Shown here: positions 38,710-48,942 of the stretch, one piece after another | Position numbering within the stretch: position 1 is the stretch's first letter | Layout: each line of letters begins with the position of its first letter | Source: Tritrichomonas musculus | Lineage: Eukaryota > Parabasalia > Tritrichomonadida > Tritrichomonadidae | Reading direction: 5' to 3' | NCBI GenBank assembly: GCA_039105265.1 | Contig: JAPFFF010000029.1 | Coordinates: forward strand, 558,001 to 622,000 | DNA length: 64,000 nucleotides | Notes under the pieces: model-generated | Told to the model about the DNA's origin: nothing | What the model saw: the letters and a program-made list of their open reading frames with translations, nothing else | Databases searched by the model: none | Program-made: the position numbers and the translations under genes

Positions 38710-39348
38710 TTAATCATATTCTTCCGATCTTTGATGTCTTGGATAGTTGGTTGGTGATCTTCGAGATTGTCTTGAATCATAAACATCATCTCTCCTATAT
38801 CGGGGAGGTCTTCTATCATAATCTTGATAGTCTCTGTATCCGCTGCTGTATCGAGGTTTTCTATCATAGTCTGGATAATAATCATTATAATATGGATCTG
38901 GATTATAATAGCCACGACCACCAGAGTATCTAGGTGCGTATTGTCTATCAAGTCTATCGTCTCTATATCTGACAAATCGAGGAGAGCGATCATAATCGTC
39001 GCGAAATCTTCTCTGTTCATTTGGTCTTTTATAATCTCGCTGGTAAGGTCGTTTAGCTTGTTGAACTACAAGAGTTAATCCTTTGTATTCGGTACCATTT
39101 AATTCTTGAATTGCTTTTTCCCCGTCTTCTTTTCTTGCAAAAGTAACAAATGAATTTCCTGAAAAAGAACCATTTTTGGTATTATGGCGATGCGTGACGT
39201 TAACTACTTTTCCAAATTTCTCAAATAACTTTTGAACTTCTTCTTGAGTGCAATCATTATGAGGAAGATTGTTAACATAAAGCGTAATTTCATCTAGTGA
39301 TTCATCTGGGGAATTTGGTTGCTCTTCGGTTGGTGTGGCAGCGCTCAT
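38710..39348 (-). CDS. RRM RNA-binding protein with Arg/Tyr/Asp-rich tail
   Basis: A 212-residue protein with one RNA-recognition motif at about 21-98: RNP2 is ITLYVNNL (21-28) and RNP1 is FSGNSFVTFA (62-71). The tail (about 100-212) is a dense Arg/Tyr/Asp/Pro region with repeats such as YDRSPRF, YDRKPRY and YDRRPPRY, like SR or Tra2-type splicing regulators and RGG/RY proteins that form condensates. Likely nuclear, acting in pre-mRNA or mRNP handling. The RRM resembles the Tra2/CIRBP class, but true RS dipeptides are few. The ATG is followed by a Pro/Glu-rich leader of 18 residues. Confidence 0.88.
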   Translation of the reverse strand: MSAATPTEEQPNSPDESLDEITLYVNNLPHNDCTQEEVQKLFEKFGKVVNVTHRHNTKNGSFSGNSFVTFARKEDGEKAIQELNGTEYKGLTLVVQQAKRPYQRDYKRPNEQRRFRDDYDRSPRFVRYRDDRLDRQYAPRYSGGRGYYNPDPYYNDYYPDYDRKPRYSSGYRDYQDYDRRPPRYRRDDVYDSRQSRRSPTNYPRHQRSEEYD

Positions 39349-40441
39349 TAAGATTTTAAAGTATTAAAAATTTGTAAAAAAATGAAAATTTCTGGAGAAA
39401 AGTGTCATGTTAATATGGTTCGATAAAACCGTATTTTTTTAGGTTTAAATCAAATTGTAAATGAATTTATCCTTATAATTTTTAGATAGAAACAAATAAT
39501 TATCTAATTTTTTTATTATATTTATGGCATTAATATGTTTTTTCAAAATAATATATTTAATTGATTTAAACTGGCCTATATATTTTAATTTCTAATATAG
39601 TTTAAATTAAGGCAAAACTATTTGGTTTTATGAAAACAAAGCTTGAGTGCTCAAAAGAATTTTTATTATCCAAATTATTGATTTCTCGGAAATCAATTTT
39701 TCCATAAATTTATTAAATTATTTCCTTTTGTCAATAATGGCGCATGACTGCATTGTATTCATAAATCAAATTGATAGTGTTTCAATAGGCTCATTGATTT
39801 TTTTTTTTATAATTTTTTCTTTCTCTGTATATAATTTTTATGATAAATAATTTAAAAGTTTAAATATACGACTATTATAGTATTCAAATATTATTATTAT
39901 TTTGTAAAATATTTGTTTTAAATTTGATTTAATGCAGACTATTATAAAGTATGAAAACCTTTAATTCATCAAACAATTATGATTTAAACTTAATATACTG
40001 AATTTAACCAAATGACTTATCATTGGTTTTTCATTCAAAAAAATGATCATTGTATCAAACAACGATCATCAAAAAATTAAGTTGATTGATGAATTTCTTT
40101 TTAAAAGAAGTTTTTATTTATTTTATATAATCAATATGATTTTTTTCACATTCATATCTCCAGAATTTCATGATAGATATTTGAAATTCTTTATTTCTAT
40201 GAGTTTTATCAAATTTTAGTATATTCAAAATTTTATTCGTATTTTTTTGAAAATTCAATTGATAAATGATGCTTATAATTAAGATATAATATTTTATACA
40301 TTATTTTTTAATAGAAATTATTTTAAAAAATGATAATTCCTTTTAAATTTAAAAGATATATTTATTTAGCAATATTGAAAATTTCTCTCAATAACATTGA
40401 ATAGGGTCTTTCAAATTTTGAAAGAATTCATAGAGTTAATT
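39349..40441. other. AT-rich noncoding region
   Basis: About 1.1 kb with homopolymer runs and stop codons in all frames. A 67-codon ORF at 39647-39850 is hydrophobic by T-richness and not credible. A short inverted pair AAATGATCATTG...CAACGATCATC near 40040-40070 is the only structure noted. Confidence 0.5.
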
Positions 40442-40515
40442 CAAACTTTGTTACCGAGGCTCTAATTGATCTTAAACCGAAAAACAAGGCTGAATTTGTG
40501 CAGATACTTTGAATC
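40442..40515. repeat. 74-bp perfect direct repeat, first copy
   Basis: Starts CAAACTTTGTTACCGAGGCT and recurs exactly at 40552-40625 (period 110 bp). The second copy overlaps the 3' end of the transposase remnant, so a piece of that gene has been tandemly duplicated. Confidence 0.9.
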
Positions 40516-40551
40516 TTTTTAAATTAGCTTTGAAGCTTGATGCAAATGATA

Positions 40552-40625
40552 CAAACTTTGTTACCGAGGCTCTAATTGATCTTAAACCGAAAAACAAGGC
40601 TGAATTTGTGCAGATACTTTGAATC
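40552..40625. repeat. 74-bp perfect direct repeat, second copy
   Basis: Identical by eye to 40442-40515. The 36 bp between the copies, TTTTTAAATTAGCTTTGAAG onward, is unique. Confidence 0.9.
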
Positions 40626-40844
40626 AAATGGTTGTATCAAATGTGTGCAATGAAAAGGAACTCTAACCAAATGAATTCTGTTCATTAGGAGATATTCTTT
40701 TGCGTAAGAGTTTAAACTTGAGCTGAGTTTGTCCAGAATCCGTAAAGTATATTTTTTAGAATCTTCGTTATCTAAATCATTTCGTATTTTATGAATTGCT
40801 TGCGTAAAATATACACAAAAGGCAGACAATAGATGGTTAGTCAT
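40572..40844 (-). pseudogene. DDE-superfamily transposase remnant
   Basis: A 90-residue open fragment. RIHLVRVPFHCTHLIQPFDS resembles the 'lP.n.Th.lQPlD' segment just before the last acidic residue region of pogo/Tigger and other DDE-type transposases. The catalytic Asp residues that should lie upstream are not in an open frame, and the sequence beyond (41280-41460, - strand) gives only broken protein-like pieces. It is therefore a decayed transposon, with its 3' end duplicated as a 74-bp repeat. Confidence 0.5.
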
Positions 40845-41625
40845 TCATCTATTGGTTTGAAAGGCAAAACAGTAGAAATTCTACTTGAATATTTAGAATC
40901 AGGACACATAGTTTTTTTTTATAGTTAGTTATTAAAACTATATATTCCGTTGATGATTAAGAGAATATTTCATCAACGTTACATATTAAAAATGGATACA
41001 TTTTCAATAAAAGATCGTGATGTATTTCAAAATTAAGTAAACTTCCAATGACCGTAGTAATAGCATTATAGATTTTGGTGACTGCTTTGACTCATTAAAC
41101 ATTAGGAATCTTTCTGACATTTTATATAACTGAATTCATGGCAATTATAAGTAATTTGAACCGTCTTTATTTTTTTTTTTTTTATTTTTTTATTTTTTTT
41201 TTCTTTATGCAGTCTGTATCTGCACCTCTATCTTTAATTAATTTCAAAAAAAGCACTTTTCTAAAATGCTTAAATATCCTGATGGTCCCCTGTTAATCGA
41301 TATAGTTGATTCCATGCTCAAATGTTTCTTTTCGATTTTGGATCTAACATTTCTTGGTAGATGGATCTTAACATTATTAAATCACAAATTGAGAGCTTGA
41401 TATCTGTTAATAATTCTCTTTCTAAAGCTTGCTTCTTGTTGTTCTTCCATTTAAGATGAAGTAACCATAGACATTTCACAGGATTTTAATTGTATTTTTG
41501 CCATTTTTTTGAAAAAATGGTATGTGATTTCAATTTTTTGAATGCGTATTTAAAATTTCAATTATAAATATTAATTTATGATTCAATTGAATATTTACAA
41601 ATGAAATTTTATTGAAAAACAATAC
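40845..41625. other. Noncoding region, probably decayed transposon
   Basis: No intact gene. On the - strand around 41280-41460 there are short protein-like stretches (for example ERELLTDIKLSICDLIMLRS) broken by stops, plausibly more of the transposase. A T-rich run occupies 41168-41202. The last 50 bp are the ankyrin gene leader. Confidence 0.45.
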
Positions 41626-43909
41626 ATGGATTTTATTACATACAGAAAAAACTTCAAAGATAAACTTGCAATAGTTTGCAAATTACATGATTTTCTTGAT
41701 GAAATTGTTGAGGAGAATTACCAAAAATTAATTTTTTTTCTTCAAGAATCCAAATTCTTAGAAACAAAAGAATCAATGAGCCAACTTTTGCGTTCAATTA
41801 ATTCATTTTCACTTTGCCGACCAATAAATATCACAATCTATATCCGACTTTTAACAGACTTAATCGAAATTATTAAAAAATTTTTTATTTCATCCGAAAT
41901 ATGTTCATTTTTCGAACATAACCGAATTTTATTATTTTTTTATGAAAAGGAATTAATCACAGTTAAAATGATAATCTCCAAAGTTTATTTTATTCACGAT
42001 ATTCGCTTTATTTACTTTGATCAAGAACTGAGGAAAGATGAAAGTTTGAGATACGAAAAAATTTATAAAGATTATGAAAATGAAAATATTGTATATGATG
42101 ATATATTTATCAAGAACAGAAATTACTGCTTTTGCACTCACGAACTATGTGCTCTTATTCGAAATGACGATGTACACACATTTCAATCAATTTTATCGCA
42201 ATCAGATGAAAAAAATGTTTTGAGATCACCAATACCATTATCATCAAAAATTTTTGAGGTTAACAATTATCTTCTTGCCAAAAGTTCCCTAACATTTCTT
42301 AATTATGCAGCATATTATGGCTCTGTTCAGATTTTCAAATACATTTTTTCGAAGTTAGATACACTCGGATCAATATATGATATCGAGTATGCAATTGCTG
42401 GTGGAAATAGCGAAATAATTCATATTTATGAAGAATATTTTAATGAACAAAAAGAAGAAAATGAAAATGACGAAGACGAAGAAGCAGCAAACAAATTTAG
42501 AATTCGTTATTTAAGAACAATGCTGAAAGCATCATTATATTTTCATCGAAATGAAATTACAGAGTACCTTATCAGCAATTACTCTCATAAGATAAAATTT
42601 GAATTCAATCTAGAAAGAGATTTTGATTTAAGAAAAGACGAAGATGAAAATAGTCTGAATGAAAAAATTGAAAATGAAAAGTGCTTTTTATTTTATTCAT
42701 TTTTAAACTATCATTATTCATTAAAAAATTACAATATTCGTTTTTTAATGGACCATATTGATGATGAATCAATTTTTGACCGTTTTTATAGCAAGTACGT
42801 CAACTTCGAAGACAATCAACATATCGAATTGAAGAAATTATCTGTTTCAGAAGAAGATTTCGATTTATTGAAAACGCAAAAAAATTCTTTTGATCACAAC
42901 AGGACACCTTTCTTCCATGCATGCTACTATGGCCATCCAGATATCGCTGATTTATTGATGAATAAATTGCATGTAAATGGAAATATAAGCGAAATTAGTG
43001 AAGATTATCGATCGCCGTTTCAAATTTCAGTAATTCGTCAAAAAAATGAAATTGTTACGTTTTTGCTAAAAAATGATGATCCAAACTTCGATATGAATCC
43101 GAAAGACAATGATGGAATAACTCCATTTTTAGAATCGTGTAGAATTGGGAATTTTGATATTTTCATTGAATTGTTTAATAACGGACAACAATCAAAAAGT
43201 TCCAATAAAATAAACGTGCTTGATGCATCTAATTCGCTTTCTACACCACTTCATTATGCTGCTGTGAGTCATAATCTTGATATACTTGAATTTTTAATTG
43301 ATACAAATCTGTATAACGTCGATGCACAAGATGACGAAGGATGGACTCCTTTAATGAATGGATGCGATTATGATATTGTCCAACTTGTCAAATTACTGAT
43401 TGAAAAAGGCCATGCAAATCCAAATTTAGTTGAAAATTATGGATCAACAGCATTCATGAAGTATGCTAGCATTGATTGTATAGATTGCGTTAAGTATCTT
43501 ATTGATCTACCAAATATAAAGGAAAGTTTGAATTTTCAGGATAGTGATGGCGATACAGCTATACATAGATTAAGAAATTGCGCAACTGGAAAAGATAATC
43601 AAGCGACTTTGTTTTTAATTCAAGAGAAAAGTAATTTCTTTAATTTGAATATACAAAATCTAAAAGGCATTTCATTTTTTTAAATTTAAATAAAACTCCA
43701 CTTTTTTATGCAGTTAAACGTAATTTAACAAATACAGTTAAGGCTTTATTAATGACCAAAAAGGTTGATGCAACGATTTCAGATAATCGAGGGATTTTTT
43801 TTTTATTTTTAACTTAAGAGCTCCTCTTGATGTTGTTCAAAATAATAATGAAATTACTGATATGATAACTGAATATATTAATTCAAGTAATCAGGCAAAT
43901 AATTCATGA
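41626..43909 (+). pseudogene. Ankyrin-repeat protein gene with two frameshifts near the 3' end
   Basis: The first frame (41626-43683) encodes 685 residues. A helical N-terminal domain typical of trichomonad ankyrin proteins covers about 1-200, and ankyrin repeats run from about 420, with RTPFFHACYYGHPDIADLL, GITPFLESCRIGN, STPLHYAAVSHNLDILEFL, WTPLMNG and TAIHRLRN. It stops after ISFF at a T-run. Ankyrin-like sequence continues in another frame (TPLFYAVKRNLTNTVKALL, about 43696-43780), then breaks again at a second T-run (about 43798), and a third frame carries APLDVV and ends with TGA at 43907-43909. Both breaks are in homopolymers, so either decay or sequencing error is possible. Ankyrin repeats mediate protein binding; the partner is unknown. 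Confidence 0.8.
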
Positions 43910-44252
43910 TAAACTATTTCCAATCTTACAAGACGACGATATGGACTTTTTTTTTATATATAATAAAAGTTATATAAAAAGCATTTATCGTCCTCCTATC
44001 AGATTGATAAGAGATTACTTTTCTATTCTTTTTTAATTTTTTTTTACCAAAAAGGATTTTTTTTATTTATCAAGATTCAATGAAGCGACCATCTTGATAT
44101 GAATTTCCCATGGAAATTTTAGACATAAACATGCCCAGTATTTTGATACAAACAATTGAAAATTTAAAATTTTTAAAAATTTTCCATTGTTTTCTATTAT
44201 AATAGAAAAAGTTCACCACCAGTGAAGGAATAAGTGATTTAATGCATTTTTC
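43910..44252. other. AT-rich intergenic region, nothing recognised
   Basis: Only homopolymer runs and the leader of the small gene that follows are seen. Confidence 0.5.
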
Positions 44253-44507
44253 ATGTCTTCAAAAAAGAAAAATGCTAAAAATGCTAAAAAATCTTCTACA
44301 AGTATAAAAGATGAAACACGTAGATATATTCTGAATGTTTTTGAAAATGCAAGATCTAACGTAAAATTAGATCAAAATGGTAGGTCAACTCCTTTATTCC
44401 CAGATGAGCAATCAGTAACAAATGATTGTAGTAAAATCTTAATGATCCAACAGGCTATCACAGAAAGTGTTAAAAAGGGAGGGACCTTGCTAAACAAAAA
44501 ATCTTAA
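44253..44507 (+). CDS. Small basic protein of unknown function
   Basis: An 84-residue protein. The N-terminus is a Lys/Asn/Ala repeat (MSSKKKNAKNAKKSSTS), followed by two helices (about 18-40 and 58-78) and a Lys tail. No domain recognised. The basic leader could bind nucleic acid or ribosomes. An ATG at 44242 is out of frame. Codon use is host-like with mixed third positions, which supports a real gene despite its size. Confidence 0.5.
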   Translation: MSSKKKNAKNAKKSSTSIKDETRRYILNVFENARSNVKLDQNGRSTPLFPDEQSVTNDCSKILMIQQAITESVKKGGTLLNKKS

Positions 44508-44678
44508 TTAGAAATAATTTTTATTTTGCATATATGATAAATTTATATGAACTAATTATATTATAAATATTGATAAATAAATAAATAGGATTGTTTCATA
44601 TGTTTCTTTTATTATACATTTATATAACAACAATATCATTAACGATAATAATAGTTAATCATAATTAACAACAGTCTT

Positions 44679-45644
44679 TCAGTAATCATCTGCAGGTATG
44701 TATCCATCTGAGTCCATCAAGTAATCATCAAAGGAATTATTTTTTGATGATTGATTTTTGGTACCTTTTTGTGTGAAGTTGTATTTTATATTTTGACATT
44801 TATCATCACTAGTTAAATATTCATCGCATAAAATATCATCAATAGTTGGCCTTTTCTTTGGATTCATAGCTGTGCATTTTACAACGAGTTTTTTAAGTTT
44901 AGAGTCAATGCCATCTCTAAATGAAAATTTTCCATTTAAGATTTGCTCAACAATGAAACTTTGATCACCATCTAAGAAAGGAAACTGCTTTTCTGTAATA
45001 GAATATAAAGTAATTCCAATTGCATAAATATCAGTCTTTAATGTGTCAAATTGGCCTCTGAAAAATAATTCAGGAGCACCATAATATAAGGTTCCATTTT
45101 TTGAATCATCTCCAGCAGTCTTGGACTTCCTACAGAAACCAAAGTCACACAATTTTGGAACCAAGTTTTCATCTAGTAAAATGTTTTCTGATTTAATATC
45201 TCCATGAGAGATTCCATTATCATGAAGATATTTTATTGCTTCCAAAAAGGAATGTATTATCTTCTTTTTTTCTGATTCATCTTTGAATCCAGGAGATGAT
45301 AAATATTTCAACAAATCGCCATTAGGACAGAATTCCATTATAATGATAAAGTACTCTTCTTGATTGTCATTTGTAAAATCAAAGGATTCTCTAATTTTAA
45401 TAATATTCGGATGATCAATTGATTGAAGAACATGAACTTCATTAATTATTGATTTTTGAAGATTTCTTTCTAAAATATCTTTTTTTGCCATAATCTTAGC
45501 TGAAAATTTTTCTTTTGAACATTTATCTTCAACCAACAACACTGCACAGGTACTTCCACAATCAATATACTCAATCACATCATAGTTTTTAAATGATGGT
45601 GGAATATTAATTGGATATCCATCCTCAGTTTGTGTATGTAACAT
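44679..45644 (-). CDS. Serine/threonine protein kinase (CAMK-like)
   Basis: A 321-residue kinase, domain about 20-275, in trichomonad style. The VAIK-type Lys is in FSAKIMAK, the helix C Glu in IINEVHVL, the catalytic loop reads HGDIKSEN (Asp, Lys and Asn intact, but HRD's Arg is Gly), and DFG is in KLCDFGFC. The activation segment ends in YYGAPELF and helix F has TDIYAIG. The Gly-rich loop is weak (DCGSTCAVLLV). It is therefore probably active but not of the RD type controlled by loop phosphorylation. I chose the ATG at 45644; the 35 codons upstream are Phe/Lys-rich leader. The short C-terminal tail is polar and ends YIPADDY. Confidence 0.88.
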   Translation of the reverse strand: MLHTQTEDGYPINIPPSFKNYDVIEYIDCGSTCAVLLVEDKCSKEKFSAKIMAKKDILERNLQKSIINEVHVLQSIDHPNIIKIRESFDFTNDNQEEYFIIIMEFCPNGDLLKYLSSPGFKDESEKKKIIHSFLEAIKYLHDNGISHGDIKSENILLDENLVPKLCDFGFCRKSKTAGDDSKNGTLYYGAPELFFRGQFDTLKTDIYAIGITLYSITEKQFPFLDGDQSFIVEQILNGKFSFRDGIDSKLKKLVVKCTAMNPKKRPTIDDILCDEYLTSDDKCQNIKYNFTQKGTKNQSSKNNSFDDYLMDSDGYIPADDY

Positions 45645-46529
45645 TTCAACAGAAAATGAAATGAAAATTATTTCAAAAAACTTTTTATATTTATCAATTG
45701 AATATTTGTGATTGTTTATTCTATAATTGAATGTAAATAAAAATTTCAATGTTTATTTATTTTATTTTTTATTTTTGAAATAAAAAAATGAATAAATTCA
45801 AAATAAATGATATTAAACAACTATAAAAAAGAAAATGATTCTTTTTTCAAGAAAATAGCTATTCAGATCTATAATGAAAGCATGCATTTTTATATTATTG
45901 AAAAAAAGCATTTAAAAAATGATGAACGTATTTTTTTTAAAACAAAAAGACCATTTATTTTCACAATTATAATTGAATTAATTCAAAATTTTTTCCATAA
46001 TGAAAACTTTTATCTTCAAAAAATCCTAAATAAGAAAACTATTAAGTTATGGTATAAATTACTAAACAAAAAATAAAATAATTTATGTGCAAATAATGAA
46101 AATTTTCACTAATTTGAAAAAGGGATTTTCAAAGAGAGCCAAATATCCTAGATTCAAGAAAATTTAAAACAAGATATTTTCTATTATCATGATAATATCT
46201 ATGTAAAAGCAATCTTGGAATAAATAAATAAATAACATTTTATTCTATACTTTTTTTTTTCGCTAGAAAAAAGGCAACAGCGCTTTTGGCTATTAAAATC
46301 AATTCATTAATAATATATTATTAATATTTAAATTGGAAAATTTTGATTGATATTTTGAAAACACCAATAAACTTGATTAAATTTGGAATTGCGCTGCAAT
46401 GATTACAGTCATATAAAATTATATTTGCAGCTAATTTGCACTACTCAAACATTTTATACTACTGAGAGTAATAGTTTATCATCTCCAATGACTTCTTTTA
46501 GTATCTTATTTTTCAAATATACAATTAAA
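45645..46529. other. AT-rich intergenic region
   Basis: Contains an 89-codon Lys/Phe/Ile-rich ORF (45807-46076, +) that looks like chance and is not called. The rest has no repeat or RNA. It separates the convergent-side ends of the kinase and WD40 genes. Confidence 0.45.
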
Positions 46530-48848
46530 TCAAGCAAATTCAATAAAGGATATTTGAAATGCTTTTGTTTGACTGTAATTGCTTTGTTTGATGCATTCTG
46601 TTATAATCATCAGTTTAGCAAATTCTCCTTCATACTTACTGCTTTTACCAGTCATAAAAACAATTTTAATTGGTATCGAATCAACATCTAAATAGAACTT
46701 AAAAACGGGAATCTTGTTGTTGACGCTCCAACAATAGACTGATCCGTCATATGTACCAATGAATAAGAATAGTTGATCAAAATAAAAACCAGTTTCAACT
46801 GCACTTATTTTTTGTGATGTAATGCTAAATATTGATTTTGCAAATCCTTTATTCAAATCCCATAATATGACATTACGATCAAATGATCCAGTGAAAAGTT
46901 GAAAACCTGAAACGCATAGAGAAGTAACACCTAACGTGTGAGAAATAAGTCTAGAAATATTTTGGTGTTCCTTGTTATAAATATAGATTACAGGATAATA
47001 ATCAGATGATACGACCAAATAACTATTCAATTCCGAATAATGGATAACAGCTAATGAAGTAATGAAAGCGATGTTATCAACTTCAACTTGGTCACTGGGA
47101 ATTTCACCTTGGGCTTCAATTCCATTATTTAAAGCTTCTCTGCAATTATTTGCTGTTTCAATTTTTTGATTGCTCTCTTGCCTTTCTTTGAGATTCCAGA
47201 AAAAAATCGTAGAATCGCAACTAACAACAAGCTCATCTTGCCAAATCATGATAACCGAATTTACATTCATGTCATCGATATTGATATCAAATGTCCGAGA
47301 ATTTTCAATTTTAACCATTTCATTCTTTCTAGCATCATTTTCATCATTTACTATATTCCAGTCAAGAGGATCAATACCATCACTACAGCATTCATTGACA
47401 TACTCATCAATTCCACTGATTAAAAACTCTTCAACGCGCTTATCACCACATACATACAATTTGTTAATACCTGATTGACGGTCAAAGAGCATTGATCTAA
47501 CAGGGAGTTTAAAATTTGTTTCAAATGTTATTCCATAGAAGCTAAGAACATGTGTGTTATCACTTGAAAAGTAAACAAATGCAGGAAGGCAAAAAATAAA
47601 CTCATTATTATCATCCATATTGTTATCGTTATTGCTGTTGTTATTACTATTATTGTTGCTATTATTACTGTTATTGATATCATCATCTTTCTTGTTTCCA
47701 ATCAATTTCATTTTAAAAGATACTAGAGTAAATGATTCCATATTTTCTAGGCTATACTTTAATAAGTTTTCATCAATACATTCACCAATAAAAAACGATA
47801 AAAGTTTTTCATTGAGGTGATATATACGAATTCCTCTTAATTTATTAAAAGGAGTAATCGTAAAATCATTTGATTTAAATAAGCTTGATGATGAGAGAAA
47901 CTGAACAGAGGGTGGCTTATCACCTGAATTTTTTCTTGTAATTACTGCAGATGTATTAGAAGACTTCGAAGGGATGCTATTCTTTATATCAATGACATGA
48001 CGGTCTTGGAATAAAGGATAGAATATTTCTTTACAGTAAGAGTCAATCGCATGAATTACTTTTATACGAAGATCATATGTTAATGTATTTGTTAACCTTA
48101 AAAATACTTTTTCAACTTCTTTTTGAAATTTGAATTTATTTTCATCAAAAACAATTATTCCTTGGTCATCTAAATCTTCAGAATATTCGTAATTCTTTTG
48201 TGAGTTGTGTAAGGCTTTAAAACACTTAAATATGTAAGAGTAAATTTTATTTGAATAATTGTAAAAGGATTCATCATTTTTTTCTTCAATCACAGGTAAA
48301 TCAAAATTTTCGGATGAATGAATACTTTTCGAATTTTGGTTGGGCGAAGGAGTATCTTCTGAATTATCATTAGCTGAAGAGATCTCTGTTGAATCATCAT
48401 CAGATAAAGACCAAAATTGCTCAAAAGAATCGGTTTGATTATCTGGTGGTGACTGCGATATTGAATTTGTTGGTGGTTGAGATGGTGAAATTTGGTTCGA
48501 TGGCGATATTGAATGTATGAGAGGTTGTGATGCTGGATGCGGTGGTGATTGGCTTCGTGATTTATTTCGTGATTGCCCACCAGATGAAGAATTTGAAATT
48601 TGTCTTTTATAACTTTCTGTATAATTGTTGAATTTCTTACAAACCTGTTTAAATTCTAATTTTGAACCTCTTAACTGCAATTCTTGATAAGCAGTTATTG
48701 TAATGAATCTTCTTTCATCAGAATAACGTTTTGCCTTTACGTATTTATCTTTATATTTATCTAGAATTCGTTCATCTTCATCAATGGCTGAATTATAATT
48801 ATGATTGCTAATTATATTAGTCTGAATTTTAATAGGGTGAAGTGTCAA
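46530..48848 (-). CDS. WD40-repeat protein, 5' end without an ATG
   Basis: The open frame spans about 772 codons. The N-terminal 85 residues are charged and helical, followed by a Ser/Pro/Gln-rich disordered region (about 85-190), a helical domain (about 190-290), an Asn/Ser tract (about 395-420) and a WD40 propeller in the last 300 residues, with ISHTLGVTSLCVSGFQLFTG and SFDRNVILWDLNKG as the clearest blades. Such propellers usually scaffold complexes. The frame has no ATG until near residue 365, and an in-frame stop lies just upstream of 48848. The gene may therefore use an upstream exon or have lost its start; the coordinate given is the TTG at the frame's beginning. Confidence 0.75.
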   Translation of the reverse strand: MTLHPIKIQTNIISNHNYNSAIDEDERILDKYKDKYVKAKRYSDERRFITITAYQELQLRGSKLEFKQVCKKFNNYTESYKRQISNSSSGGQSRNKSRSQSPPHPASQPLIHSISPSNQISPSQPPTNSISQSPPDNQTDSFEQFWSLSDDDSTEISSANDNSEDTPSPNQNSKSIHSSENFDLPVIEEKNDESFYNYSNKIYSYIFKCFKALHNSQKNYEYSEDLDDQGIIVFDENKFKFQKEVEKVFLRLTNTLTYDLRIKVIHAIDSYCKEIFYPLFQDRHVIDIKNSIPSKSSNTSAVITRKNSGDKPPSVQFLSSSSLFKSNDFTITPFNKLRGIRIYHLNEKLLSFFIGECIDENLLKYSLENMESFTLVSFKMKLIGNKKDDDINNSNNSNNNSNNNSNNDNNMDDNNEFIFCLPAFVYFSSDNTHVLSFYGITFETNFKLPVRSMLFDRQSGINKLYVCGDKRVEEFLISGIDEYVNECCSDGIDPLDWNIVNDENDARKNEMVKIENSRTFDINIDDMNVNSVIMIWQDELVVSCDSTIFFWNLKERQESNQKIETANNCREALNNGIEAQGEIPSDQVEVDNIAFITSLAVIHYSELNSYLVVSSDYYPVIYIYNKEHQNISRLISHTLGVTSLCVSGFQLFTGSFDRNVILWDLNKGFAKSIFSITSQKISAVETGFYFDQLFLFIGTYDGSVYCWSVNNKIPVFKFYLDVDSIPIKIVFMTGKSSKYEGEFAKLMIITECIKQSNYSQTKAFQISFIEFA

Positions 48849-48942
48849 AATTTTTGATTTTATAGAATTTGGTAAATAAAAGAAACAAAAATATTATAAA
48901 CAAATTAATAATATTAACAAACATTTAAATAACATAATTACT

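Noticed and set aside
39647-39850. 67-codon ORF
   Set aside because: Hydrophobic only because of T-richness; no initiator or homology pattern.
45807-46076. 89-codon ORF
   Set aside because: Lys/Phe/Ile-rich content expected from AT-rich DNA; no recognisable fold.
47620-47820. Poly-Leu ORF antisense to the WD40 gene
   Set aside because: Shadow of the Asn repeat on the opposite strand. The same applies to 50444-50668.
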